Positions 26,531-38,534 of a stretch of 64,000 nt of DNA are shown here, one piece after another; the first letter of the stretch is position 1, and each line of letters starts with the position of its first letter. Position numbers and translations under genes: made by a program. The stretch covers positions 48,171,116 to 48,235,115 of the forward strand of contig NC_088301.1 in the NCBI RefSeq assembly GCF_032854445.1, given 5' to 3'. Under the pieces are notes generated by a model, which made no database searches, was not told where the DNA came from, and worked only from the letters and a program-made list of their open reading frames with translations. The DNA comes from Liolophura sinensis. Its lineage: Eukaryota > Mollusca > Polyplacophora > Chitonida > Chitonidae.

Positions 26531-28060
26531 TTGTTCATGTGATATTTCAGCATATACGTTTTTTCATAGAGACTTTTTGTACAATAACTAAGGTTTATTT
26601 ATAAGGTTCATTTCTGATTCTATATAGAGCGCAAATAAGACGTTCGAGCACTACTCAGTATAATGTGAAATTTATTCATATAATTGAAATGATAGTCATT
26701 CAGTCTAAAACGATGGTATATACGTAAATGATTATAAGACCAGTTTCGCTCATTTATACACTGCAGTGACTAACACACCAAAAATCTATTCCAAATGTGC
26801 CAAAAATACTGATTAAAATCTTTGAAATCTGTGATATTAGAAAGTTTCTGACAAGTATTAATTGTCGAAGATACCCCTCATTTGACTGATATAGACGCAC
26901 ATATATCTGTATCAGTACGATGTACGCAATACTATAAGTAAACGCGGAAGTTCTGTTGGAGCGCCCTGGAACGCCCTGTAGTTTCAGATAAGACTATATT
27001 TGACTTATGTGACAGTAACTTTATCTTACAAATTTTTACATTGCGTAGGTGGAAGGTTAATGTCAACACCCACCGAACTTGCCACACCTGGTAACGCATA
27101 TGTAATCTGGAATGACACTGGCCAGACTTTTCAAACTTGTCTAAGTTAGTTGATCCTGTTAAACATACAGGTAGTATGTTTGCTAGCTATAATATTCCAA
27201 CAAAGAAATTGATATGCCATGCACATACGCTACAGGCTGATGCCGAAAGGTTAAGTAAACGTGTGTACAAAATGCAGGGAATACGCATGAGAGACTCCGA
27301 AATCAAGGAAAACTGCGGCCGTCATACATACACGTATAAATATTTGGACGTGTCCATTGTATGTTAAGTGGGGTTTTTCTGGACATGCAATTATAATTCA
27401 GTAACTGATCATTAAGGAAAATCTGTTCATTGCAAACATGTGCTAAGCATGAAAAACCATTTTTATTACATATTTTTATTCTCGAGGACAAAATGTGTTT
27501 ACAACGTCTGTCTCGTGATCATTCGTCGAAAATAAATTTCCGGCAATCCATTATGACACCCCTACACAGAAATGTACCCGTTGGAAAACTGCCAGTGTAA
27601 ATCAAGGCCAGGTAAACACACCCCTTAACACACTGCACTCAATTCATTAAAGTCCGTGATAAAGTCCGGAATATGCTTAAGCCAGCTCTTGTGTAGATAC
27701 ATACATGTATGAACGCTACTAAAGCGTTCACCGCAAACCCGGATCTAGATCACAGGAAAATGACTGTATGCCCGTTTTCAGGCCACAACTAGTCAATGTC
27801 TGGACGGTCTGTATGTATATATAGTGCTGTGTACACCTGATTCATCAATACCTGATTGTTAGTAACAAACATAAATCAATGATGTATGTAATGCAGGATA
27901 GGTCACTCTTCTTGCAAATGACCCCTACATACAAAGATATACTGTAGATATACAAACATTCTATGTTTGATCAAAATTAAACTTTATGGTAAAGGTTTAT
28001 GCCTTTATGATATGGTATATACTCGTACTATATGTACCCGTACTGCACACCTAACGGCCC
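26531..28060. other. Unrecognised non-coding stretch
   Basis: No supported gene was seen. The open frame 27,137-27,367 has no motif. Confidence 0.35.
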
Positions 28061-28300
28061 GGGCCCAGTTGTTAGAAAGTGTATTAGCTAGTACTGGTAT
28101 TAAGTCATATTTTATATTTAAATTGTTAACCAAACTCAGTAGCCAATTCAGTTTTCCAAAGTCAAGATATAACAGCAGCAGCACTTTTAGTTCATGTTTG
28201 ATATTGTGTTACACAATTCTTTCAAGGCTAAGTGCAAAATTGAAGAATTGGCTTCAGGTTAAATCTGGTCTTAAACCAGTTTTGAACAACCAGGCCCAGT
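28061..28300. mobile_element. TIR (MITE-like) element, family C copy 1
   Basis: About 240 bp bounded by GGGCCCAGTTGTT (left) and AACAACCAGGCCC (right), imperfect terminal inverted repeats. It aligns along its length with 50,753-50,986, sharing GAAAGTGTATTA, TACTGGTATTAAGTCATATT, AAGTGCAAAATTGAA and GTTAAATCTGG. There is no coding capacity: the 111-codon frame at 27,967-28,302 merely overlaps it. This looks like a non-autonomous DNA transposon. Confidence 0.75.
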
Positions 28301-28901
28301 AGCTTAATTTTAGGGGAAATGCCGGTTTACTCAGAGATAGCAAATTATAGCAGTAGAATCTGAGACGTATTTTTGTATGTTTCAAAGAACAGACCAAGTA
28401 TATATCAAGTATATAAAGAGACCATTTCGTGTGTATCCCAAATACGATCTTGAGGATAATTTTTGTTTTCTACAGTGAATAAAAATATAAACAAAGACTC
28501 CGAGTACACGGTGGACATTTTGAACCATATACTGAACAAGCTGAAGCACTGTTACATCACTCTTGTTAGCTGCTATATATCCCCTGGTTTTTATATTTCA
28601 ACACGTACTAATACACCCATATATGTATTTAATGTAGAAATATAACAGTTAAAGTCTGTATAGCAGCAAAATGAATTTTGACGTCACTGTGCTTCAGTCT
28701 GATCAATATGGCCAGCAAATAACGTAGAACGCCATTGATGCATTTTATTCACTGTAAAAGTTATTTAAAGTTTGTAATCTGCATGGAATGGCCTTTCAAA
28801 TGATGTATACTTGTCTTTTCTTTTAAAGCATTGCCCAAAATTATAATACACTTCTTGCCCCAGCGCAAGGCAAAACGAGGTGTATTTGTACAACCCTGTC
28901 T
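28301..28901. other. Unrecognised non-coding stretch
   Basis: No supported gene or repeat was seen. Confidence 0.35.
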
Positions 28902-29045
28902 AGGGCCCAGTTTCACAAACCGGTGTACGACATTTTTTTTTATCTTACATTTGTCGTACGATATTTTGTACGTCACTGCTAACGTACCATTGTCCTGTAT
29001 GTGCGATTATTGTAAATGTACGACATCTTTGTGAAACAAGGCCCT
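28902..29045. mobile_element. Short TIR element (MITE-like), about 144 bp
   Basis: The left end AGGGCCCAGTTTCACAAA and the right end TTTGTGAAACAAGGCCCT are imperfect inverted repeats. Inner blocks GTACGACAT and TGTACGACATC are also partly palindromic. It is non-coding. The open frames drawn across it on both strands (28,761-29,034) are shadows. Confidence 0.7.
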
Positions 29046-30056
29046 GGTCTGTTTACACAACAAACTAGAAGCTACATGTATATGAAGTTTCTGATTACTA
29101 GTATAATTTCATAACACACAACTTCAGGTAACTTATGTTGGGTATTTGAGACCCGTTAATGTGTCATAATGTGTGTAGAATATCTGATTTCCTGATTTAT
29201 ACGTTTAGTTTCATATAATTGCATAGCATTGCTGTCTGGAATGAAAAAAATTTCCTCCACGTCAGTAAAAAAATATATTAACATTATTAATGTTTAATAA
29301 TATCAGGCCACCAAGTGTTATTTTTATCGAAAACTGGTTACTCCTCTCCCATTGTTCAGTACAATTTTTTAGGATATAAAGTTAGAACGAGACTTCTGTA
29401 AAGGCTAGAAATGGTTCTGGATAAGTTTGTCTTTGTTTACGTAAAATGTCTACTGTAAATTTGTACTACCTATTAGTGAAAACTTATTTTATTCGCTCGA
29501 TTAGAACATTTCACCGAAAAAACTGATATCGACCACCAACACAACCTTCTGTTCAGCACATCTTTGCTTTGCTCAGATATGCCATTCTAAATAACACACG
29601 TCTTTTTCATTTTCAGAATCGAGTGGTTAGCTACACTAAAGGGAGATAACCTAAGGAATTCGCTCAAAATGTCATCACCGTACATCTCCATATGCAATCA
29701 CATTCTCAGGGAGAACTTATTAAGCAAGACTAAGATGCCTTGGAGCTGCATTCTAGCAATTGAACGACTAAATGGGTCAAAAGCCCATACGCTGCATTTA
29801 TACATTCAAAAAATTAATCTGATAATTTTAACATAATTTTAATCTGGTAATAGTCTGAGTGATGCTAGAATGTATTCTGTTCTTATATTATGTTAGTCTA
29901 AAAAAATGTTTACTTTGATTTAACAGAATGTGCGTGTTACATTTAACAGAACAACCTTCTGCAATAGTGGAATCTTTTCTAGCACCACTCCAACAACATA
30001 CTTTATATGTATTAGGGATTCTGCACCTTTGAATTACATTTCCCCGAAACCGCTTG
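29046..30056. other. Unrecognised non-coding stretch
   Basis: No supported gene or repeat was seen before the 27-bp minisatellite. Confidence 0.35.
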
Positions 30057-30785
30057 TGGTGACAAGTACATTTACGATATCTGTGAGTACAAATGCCGTA
30101 TGCACCGTATCCATGGTTACAAATGCGTGTACCATACCTGTTGTAGCAAATGCATGTACTGTACCTGTGGTGACAAATGCGTGCGGCAAATCTATGGTTA
30201 CAAATACGTGTACCATGCCTATAGCGACAAATGCATGCACCGTCCCTGTAGTTACAAATGCGTGTACGGTACTTATATGGTGACAAATGCGTGGAAAATA
30301 CCTATGGTGACATGTGCGTGGACGGTACTTCAGGTGACAAATGCGTGGACAGTACTTCAGGTGACAAATGCGTGGACAGTACCAGTGGTGACAAATGCGT
30401 GGACAGTACCTATGGTGACAAATGCGTGCAACGCACCTATGGTGACAAATGCTCTGGACAAAATGCGTGCACCGTTGTTGTGCTGACACATATCTTCGGT
30501 ACATCTGTGGTGATGTGCTGCATGCATTTCATCTCTTATGATAGTTAACTACGTGAACCTGTTGGTAGTGACAGTTGTGAGTTCTACATTTGAAATGAAA
30601 AATGTGTGTTCGTCAGTTATTCTAACAAATGCGGCACAACCTTTGTAGTGATGGTTAAGTGCATGGAATGTAGTCTTAGTGACAAGTATGTGTTCCGCAC
30701 TTGTACTGAAAATGTGCGCGCTACTGTAATCTTAAATGACAAGCGTATGCATTACACTCATGACAAATTCGTGATAGTAGAATGC
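30057..30785. repeat. 27-bp minisatellite, homogeneous core plus decayed flanks
   Basis: The unit is close to GGTGACAAATGCGTGGACAG followed by TACCTAT (27 bp, nine codons). The core at about 30,287-30,460 is nearly uniform; flanks to 30,057 and 30,785 are increasingly diverged. Because 27 is a multiple of three, several frames on both strands are open: a VTNACTVPV-type nonapeptide in two plus frames, a GDKCVDSTS-type in another, and HRY-rich versions on the minus strand. An extra base at about 30,275 swaps plus frames. I see no initiator context, splice sites or domain, so I call this a repeat rather than a gene. Confidence 0.9.
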
Positions 30786-33700
30786 TTTCCATAAATTAAA
30801 TAAAAAATGTACAGATTCAAAGTTGACAGACTTTAGTATAGATGATTCTTAAAGATATTTCCGTCTTAAAAGGAATTATGCAATGTATTAAGATTCAGAA
30901 TTAACGGAGATGAATGCAACAGGTGCTAGAGACAGACTGAATACCCACAGCACTTATGCCCATCCCTTAGAATCTACAATGCCTTGGAGAGTATGGCACA
31001 CTTTTGTGACAATGATTTGTAACCATTTATCTGAGCACCACAGAGAATTACTAAATTTTAGCGGGCTGCGCGTAAGGCTTGGGATGACATCTCGACTTGC
31101 CATTAACAGACTGGGCAGGTGGTGCCTCGAGCTGCTGTGGGCGAATTTTACGTCAGCAAATAGAAGATAGCTCTGCAAACAAGAAATGTAATCCTTTTAC
31201 AGTTCATTAATGTCCACGTAATGCGAGTCCATTTTTCCACTAGTTAGCTATTTGCTATATAATCCAAAACAAAAAAATAAGACAAAAATGTATCCCATGG
31301 TTTTCTTGCATATACCCGAAAACCAGAGAAATAAAGAAATCCATCATTCCACCATATCAACAAAGAAAACCTAACAGACAAACAATACATGTACTCTCAT
31401 TTTTTGGAACATATGAAGGAAGCTTTGAGCTTCCAGCAGTAATCATGAAAATATATAATATTTGATAAATGTTCAGATTGCAATACATTTTGGCCAATGA
31501 TGTCTGTATCATACCATTAGTGCTCTAAGCGTATCGATATCTATCCCAAATAAAAATATTAAGGTCAAACGAACAGCAAGATGTGTCTCAGCAATTCATA
31601 AAAAAAGGATTTGTAGTAAGCAAACAGCAAAATTTGATAATAATGATATGCTTTCGCTGCAGCTAGCTTTGAGTTGAGTGGAACAATGCATGTGTGTTTT
31701 ACCGTCATGGATGAAGTTTTTCTTTTACACTAATGTAAATAGCTACCTGTAGAACAAAGCCATACACTTTCTGCAATAATAGAAATAAACCACGCACGCC
31801 ATTTATGCTGGTCGTAAAGATGACACTGACGTAGAAATAATTTGTCGACAATACGAGATTTTCTCTCATCCTGTTTACACCAGTTACCATATCTAAGAGG
31901 TTTGGTGCCATATTTATGGTAACGGTAAATGATGCTAATAACTCTCATTTTACTGTCTGTTGTTCTCTCCCTCATGCAGCGTTCTCAGCAGAGACTGAAC
32001 CGAATGTCCTCGGTTCTTATATCGAACATTACTTCGCCTTCCTTTGCTTTTTTTTTCTTATATGGAAGCATTAGAGGATTCTTCTTTGTCTGCACGGCCG
32101 TATTTAAAAAATGTTCTGATGTCGCAGTTTATTGGATTTGATTGGTTGGACATGTACAACCACGATGACATCATGATCCAGGGAAGAATTGGCAGTGTTC
32201 CAAGAAATCACTGATGCCTGGGGCTTTAAATTCAACCTTCGTTGACTACCAAGAAAGAATGCGAATCCTTGGTGTCCGAGTAGATTTTCCTATGCATGGA
32301 ACGGCCGGGAGGACATGAAATAGACCTGTTTTGTACATATAAATCGATGTATTACACGGCCAAGCAAGTCACACAACCTAGTGTACATCTAAATTGTAGA
32401 TCCGGAATGATCATGATTGCATTGGGTAATGACATTTAAATGCTTATAGCTCGCCTGGCTTTACTTGCTTTGGAGTAGTATTTTATATTATTTAACAGTT
32501 CATCTGACAGCGAAGGGCCACCTATACTTAATTAATTCAGAGTATAGAGGAAAGAAGTGCGCATATCGTCAAACAAAACGCCTGAATTAATCGCACAGTC
32601 ACTGAGTGGACAGGCTAACCTGCCAAACAAAAGGATGTTGTTGAACCTGTATTCCTCCTCAGATTGGCACAACAGAAACCAAACACACCGGATTTATTAG
32701 GGCTTAAGAGTATGATATAGGTTCTCGTTTATGTGAATTGTCATGTGTTGCCATCGGGTTATTACACAAGGAGGAATCAGCCAACAGTAAATCACTTGCA
32801 TTGAACACATTGCCTCGAGGAATCATGAGATTACCCTAGAACCTAAGGCGATCCGGAAGAAATTTCTGGAAGAAAAACCGAGAGAATATCAGAATTGACA
32901 CTCTTGATATATTTATTATAACCAACGCTTATATCTTTAGAAGTATAATCGTGGCTGATAAATTCTACCTATACTCCTTAACGTAAGTCATATATTATTA
33001 AACACCTCTTAAGTTCCTTTGGTCAGAACTAATCTTGCAGATACATTGAGATGGTGATGAGATGTGTTACGATCCTGTAACACGAAATACATCAAGTAAT
33101 TATAAAATTCGATCCGAAGCTAAGCTTACTTTTCAACCTGATGAGTCACTGAGATATACTGTCCGATCTGACAACCACTCAAATACCACAACGTTTGCAA
33201 GTCACACAAGTAGGATATCTTGGTTTTCTGCCACTAGAAACAGGTTTTTCAAACCCCTTCACTTCTAACACACTCATGAATACTAACACAACTTAGGTTT
33301 CAGTCAGACGTCGAAACATATACTTCAAGAGTCCACAAAAAGCATGTCCTTCTCTATAAAAGCCGAAACATCTGGAAATTTTCGTAATCATGCTATGACT
33401 TTGTTTACATCTAACCCGTAGTTAACCAGTGACAAGTACACCACCTCCAACATTCGCTGAAAATATTGACAAACTGGTTAGCCTGATCATTCTTGCATGT
33501 TTATATCGACAAACAGTACACCATACAATGTGAAAATGAAACAGGTTGGTGTCTTCGGCATCACACAGATCCCAAAAAGGGAGCACTTTGGAGACATCAT
33601 CAGAAGGTTCCTTCTATAAAAGACACCATTTTGATGTTGATTGCGTTTTTAAACACAAAGCCAACTACTATTTTATTTTAATGAATGTCGGACGAGTATT

Positions 33701-35017
33701 CGGTGAACCATTCAAAACCACCATGATAAGTCGAATATATTATATAATGGCATGCTACACCCATCCACATTCATGAAATCCACTTTCACAACCAGGACTG
33801 GTGTGTTGATTTAGACGTCTCTTACTGGTGCTCAGGTAATCGACGAAGCGTTTGATGGCCACAGGCGACTACATTTACAACAGATTAAAACATCTACAGT
33901 AAAATATATGTATACGCCTTGCAACATATGAATGTATCCACGAGGTTTTAATGAACAGATTTTGGCATGGCTATCCAAAAAGATTTTCCAAACTGTTTCG
34001 TCTGTTAATTGGCTTATTGTTGAGTAATGTGCAATAACCTACCGTTATTTACGGTAACGGTTTTATTTACGGTTATTTCGGGCAACGGTAAGGGCAAGCC
34101 ACGAAAGGTGAATGAACTCAAGTCCAGATCATTTGGAAGCCCCAGTAGAGAAAGTCCTTTAAACACCTGCTTCAGGCAGTCGGCTATGAGAAATACAACA
34201 CATACCTGGGTCGAGCGTCTCATGGTGTGTTCGCAAGGGACACAATGTTGGTCTGCAGTGGATAATACAACTGTGTCATTAATTCGTCCAGCGAAATCAA
34301 CAAAAGCTCCCGTGTAGATTAACTTAATCTTTGTAAAACTTATGTCTAACAGACTCTGTATCTCACCACAAACACCATTGTGCCTGTAAATGTATAAATG
34401 TTTAAAAACATGCAATCGAAACAGAGGGTCTTAATTGTAATGCCGACTTGCGATGACTCTTATCAAATGATTTGTTAAGCACCGACTATGAATTTCCATT
34501 GATATTTTTACTAATATATATATATATGTGTGTGTGTTTTTCAAAAATATCCATAAATATTCGAACACATATTACCGGCTTGGCAAAACCGATGAGATAA
34601 GCCGAAACCACTTCTAAATATACCATATATTTTCTAAACATAGCTAATAAATTGCTAAACAGAACGGAATTATTGATAACATACTTTGAACACGTATACT
34701 CCTGATATCGTGCTAACGTCACAGGGAATACCAGGGAGCATGTGCATCAACCTTCATCAATTAATATGATGTGAGCTGGCTAGCCATGAAGACCACATGA
34801 GGCTTCGTCTACGGTTTTGACAAGTCGTAGGGATGCATACAACATCTCCAGTGGGGAGAGATGCTCTTGACAGTTCATCATAATAGTTTCCATCAAGATT
34901 TGTAACCGCAAATAAGCATGTGTAATAACGAATAACACAGTACGACAATGAGAATATATTTATATTTGGTAAGTTCATAAGTTCATACAAGACAAGTGAT
35001 TGCGGCATATATAAAGA
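30786..35017. other. Unrecognised non-coding stretch
   Basis: No supported gene was seen. The 133-codon minus-strand frame at 34,014-34,415 contains a plausible donor-like CCCAG/GTATGT, but I cannot identify a domain or an acceptor. A TA/TG run lies at about 34,512-34,536. Confidence 0.35.
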
Positions 35018-35077
35018 GTAAAACGACAGTGTGATAATTGACAAATGGTAACACGTATATTACCGGTGGTTGAAATT
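35018..35077 (+). repeat. Interspersed repeat family A, short fragment
   Basis: Contains GTAAAACGACAGTGTGATAA followed by TTGACAAATGGTAACACG and TTACCGGTGG, matching only the first 60 bp of family A. Confidence 0.7.
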
Positions 35078-37227
35078 TCTACTATAGTCAAGGATATGGA
35101 GATACTCATGAACCTCTTTAATAGGGACACCCTATGAATATGTTATTGGCGACTAGACACAGTATCTGACTTCGTACATTAGCTAAGGCATTCCCTAAGG
35201 TCAACAGGCAGACGCCTTCTAGAAAGGAGATAATGGTTCAGTAGTTTTCTTCAGGCATTGCAGATTTTATCTGTGACCTTGTACAAACGACGTCGACTTG
35301 CCTTCCATCAAATAGAAAATGGTAAGGTGCGGCCCTGCAATCATATGAAAATCTTGCAAGCTGTTTATTGTTCACTCCTTGACTAGAATAACACAAGTGG
35401 CTTTTCAGGTAAGGTATTGAGCAAAATCTCACAAGCATTATAAGCTGGCATGCAGTAAACAAAGGGTTCTGTATCCTTGCAGAAGTCACTCACCTTAACA
35501 CAGTACAACAGAATCAATTCCCTGCTTTGCTAACATGCATACGATGGTCATCACGGCATTATAGCCCATGCAAAATCGTTCTAAGCTGTAACCACATAGA
35601 GGCACATGACATGCCACAGTTACAGTCCATATACTCCTTGACTTTAGCTGCTTCATATAAACTAAATAAATCACTTTCAGTATGAACGTTAATTTTTTTA
35701 TTTTTAGTTTAAAATAAAAATATGTATAGATTACGTGAATGTAAATCCAAGGTTTCTTTTAATTACTGAACACATATTTAAGTAATTTCTGCTGATAAAA
35801 TTACAATATAAACAGAAATTTATGTTCAAGGCAAATATTTTTCAAATGACATTTGTGTACATTGAAAATGTGATGTAACATTTGAAACTGCTATAAATAC
35901 AATCGCCTAAATGTGCGTAATAAACGTTAACAAAACATAGCTTCATCCCTTTTAATGATCCATTTGCCCCGTGTGAACGTTTTGTTGAAGTAATACTCAC
36001 ATGTTGTCCCTGAAGCAATATTTATAACTATCAGTGTAAATACTACTCATCTGACTGGCGGTATTGAGGTTGAATAGACTTGGTGAATTGTGAATCTACG
36101 GCCTGTCAAGTAAATGGGTAAACAGGGCTATAACTGCGTGAGGATCGATGGGCATATTCCATCAATAGGACACTGTCGCCTCATACTTTGATAGTCTTTG
36201 GCGGTGTGTACAGGCTGGCTATATGGGCAGCCAATATCAGTGATTGTACAGGATTACCCATAGTGTCTTGTGCACAACAAGAATTCATTTACCGCTAATT
36301 TCTGACACTATTAGCTTATCTCTCCCTACATCATTGTAGTAACCAGTAGCAAAATTGCTCCATATGCAGGAGTTATCGCACCATTGAGATATTTTCTCGG
36401 TCAAATTTGTCTGCACGCTAGCCGTTTACTTCCAATAAGCTTAGCCCTAGCCGACCATTCGTCAATACTTTATGAAGATGGTCTATCAGTTGGTTAAATC
36501 TTAATAATTTTGCCCTTGGATACTGGCAGTCCGACACGCTTCTATACAAACCGTCGTCATGTAAACACCACAATTAACGTCAGTCAAGTTTAGCACTTGG
36601 TCTGTGCTTATCATCACGCGTTACAGTAAATGTAGACGGTACAGACATCGACCTGTCAACAAGGAGAAAATGGATGTCCAGTACACTGTGAAACTGTGGA
36701 GAAAATACATGAAAACTGAAACCAGCTTGTAAACATTCTTTTGGATTATATTTGTAGCTATGTATCTGTAACAGAATATACATGTGCCTATATATAGATG
36801 TTTTTTAACACTTAGGTTACGTATGCCTTATGCGTACAACCTAGGTTTACATATTGCATTATTGTTGATACGATGTTAACCATTCTCAGTTACTTTAACT
36901 GGTCTTCCGCCATTATAAGAACAATGCAGCACATGGGGTTTGTTATTACTAAAATGCGATGCCGCAAAACTATACAAATCTAGATGATATAGATGATGTA
37001 ATGAGTTATTAATACAACATTGGTCTTATGAGACACAGTTAGTGAACAATAATACACCAGGGCCAATGTAAGACGTAATATAAGAACAGCCTCTATCAAC
37101 GTGCATGCCCGTGGAATGAATGCCATGCAGCGTCTTTGTAGTTTCTGAATCCATATATGTATATAGCTGCGTGATTATTTTCAGTGGCGGTTACAGCTGC
37201 AAATTCAACCTTTTTTTAAAAGCAGAT
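35078..37227. other. Unrecognised non-coding stretch
   Basis: No supported gene or repeat was seen. Confidence 0.35.
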
Positions 37228-37436
37228 GAATGCTCTCGTGGATAGCTGTGAATTCAAGTCCAGCTCATGCTGGCTTTCTCTACGGCCGTATTGGGAAGGT
37301 CTGCTAGCAACCAGTGGATGGTCGTGGGCTTCCACTGAGCCCTGTCCGGTTTCATCCCACCATAATGCTGGTCGCCGTTGTGTAAGTGAAGTATTGAGCA
37401 CTGCGTAAATCACCAATGAAATAAATGAATAAATGA
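37228..37436 (+). repeat. V-SINE-like element, 5'-truncated
   Basis: This matches the young SINE at 58,272-58,533 from its B-box region (GAATTCAAGTCCAGCTCATG) to the tail. It includes GGAAGGTCTGCTAGCAACC, GGTCGTGGGCTTCC, CACCATAATGCTGGTCGCCG and a degenerate AAATGAATAAATG tail. The A-box half of the tRNA head is missing. Substitutions at many CpG sites suggest an older copy. Confidence 0.85.
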
Positions 37437-38284
37437 TTTTGTGGGAAATACTAAACCAATCCACATGCATCACAGTAATATAGACTTTTGCCTATATGGT
37501 GTTTGATAATAAGTCATTCCACTACATGAAGTATTACGGAGCTTATTAAGCTTAATATTGGATCACAGAGCGCAGAAATCTGTAACTTTATAGTGTGAAG
37601 GTTATTTCCATAAAAGACTTGTGATCCTGTGTCATCAGGATGGTAAAGAAAACCGCACGGAGTCAGCTATATAAATATATTTATCTATTCTATACAAAAT
37701 AATGTACCAAAATGCAGGAATTTATTTGGATTAATTTTATACCGATGCGACTATACCAGATTATTTATACACACATTTTTTGGATGTAAATGGGAATGTG
37801 TGAGGGAAAGATTACCTGTCCCCAGTGTTTCATTTTGGAAGCTGTAATTTGTACTTGGATATTGTGAAAAAGTTCATAATTTTATAAATAAATAGTAGTA
37901 CTCATCGACATCGGTAAATGAATCAGTGACATCGATAATTCCACCTTTTTAGCCCTTCTGATAATTGCTGCTCCTTCAGAACGTGAGGTAATGTTTTTAG
38001 CCGGAAGTATTAAATTTTTACCAGAACCAACTCAAACGAACGAAATTTGCCAATTTTTTTACAGGTATTTTACTAGAAACTGTGCTACAGTGTGACCGTC
38101 ATAAGCACAACGCAGTCTGCTGTTTGCCGACCTAGGATAGACGGCCCGATTCTGCTGCCTTACTTCTTCGGTTGTTGGCCATGCTACGTCGACCATTAAA
38201 TACAAATATATTTTACTTAACATGGTAGATGGAGCAGTCGTTTACCTTGAAACCAGAAAGAAACACTACTGTATTTATAAATAT
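37437..38284. other. Unrecognised non-coding stretch
   Basis: No supported gene or repeat was seen. Confidence 0.35.
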
Positions 38285-38534
38285 AGCCATATCGATAAAT
38301 ATTTATCGATATGGCTAATTCATTTAAGGATATCAATGAATGATTTATGGATGAATTAGCGATATCCATTAATCGGTACCATTTATCGATAAATCGGTAC
38401 CATTCATCGATGTCGATAATTCATTTATCGATATCGTTAAATGATTTATCGATATCCTTAAATTATTTATCGATATCGAACTATGACATAATTTAGCCAT
38501 ATCGCTGAAAGAAATTGTGGTATCGATATCGATA
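38285..38534. promoter_or_regulatory. Cluster of eight TATCGATA motifs
   Basis: Exact TATCGATA starts at 38,290, 38,304, 38,384, 38,426, 38,447, 38,468, 38,521 and 38,527. The first two lie inside a perfect 32-bp palindrome (38,285-38,316, centred on AAATATTT). The three at 38,426, 38,447 and 38,468 are spaced exactly 21 bp apart within a degenerate tandem repeat. TATCGATA is the core of the Drosophila DREF response element, so a regulatory role is conceivable. A short local tandem duplication of AT-rich sequence would produce the same picture. No adjacent gene is visible. Confidence 0.4.

Noticed and set aside
29888-30548. Several 96-156-codon open frames in a Cys- or Val-Thr-rich repeat protein
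   Set aside because: Five overlapping frames on two strands are open because the repeat unit is 27 bp. I found no domain, signal peptide or splice evidence.
32090-32140. Ninth copy of repeat family A
   Set aside because: Only TTTAAAAAATGxxxTGATGT resembles the family, too short to be convincing.
34014-34415. 133-codon minus-strand frame as an exon
   Set aside because: There is a donor-like CCCAG/GTATGT but no clear acceptor or domain. Left unannotated.
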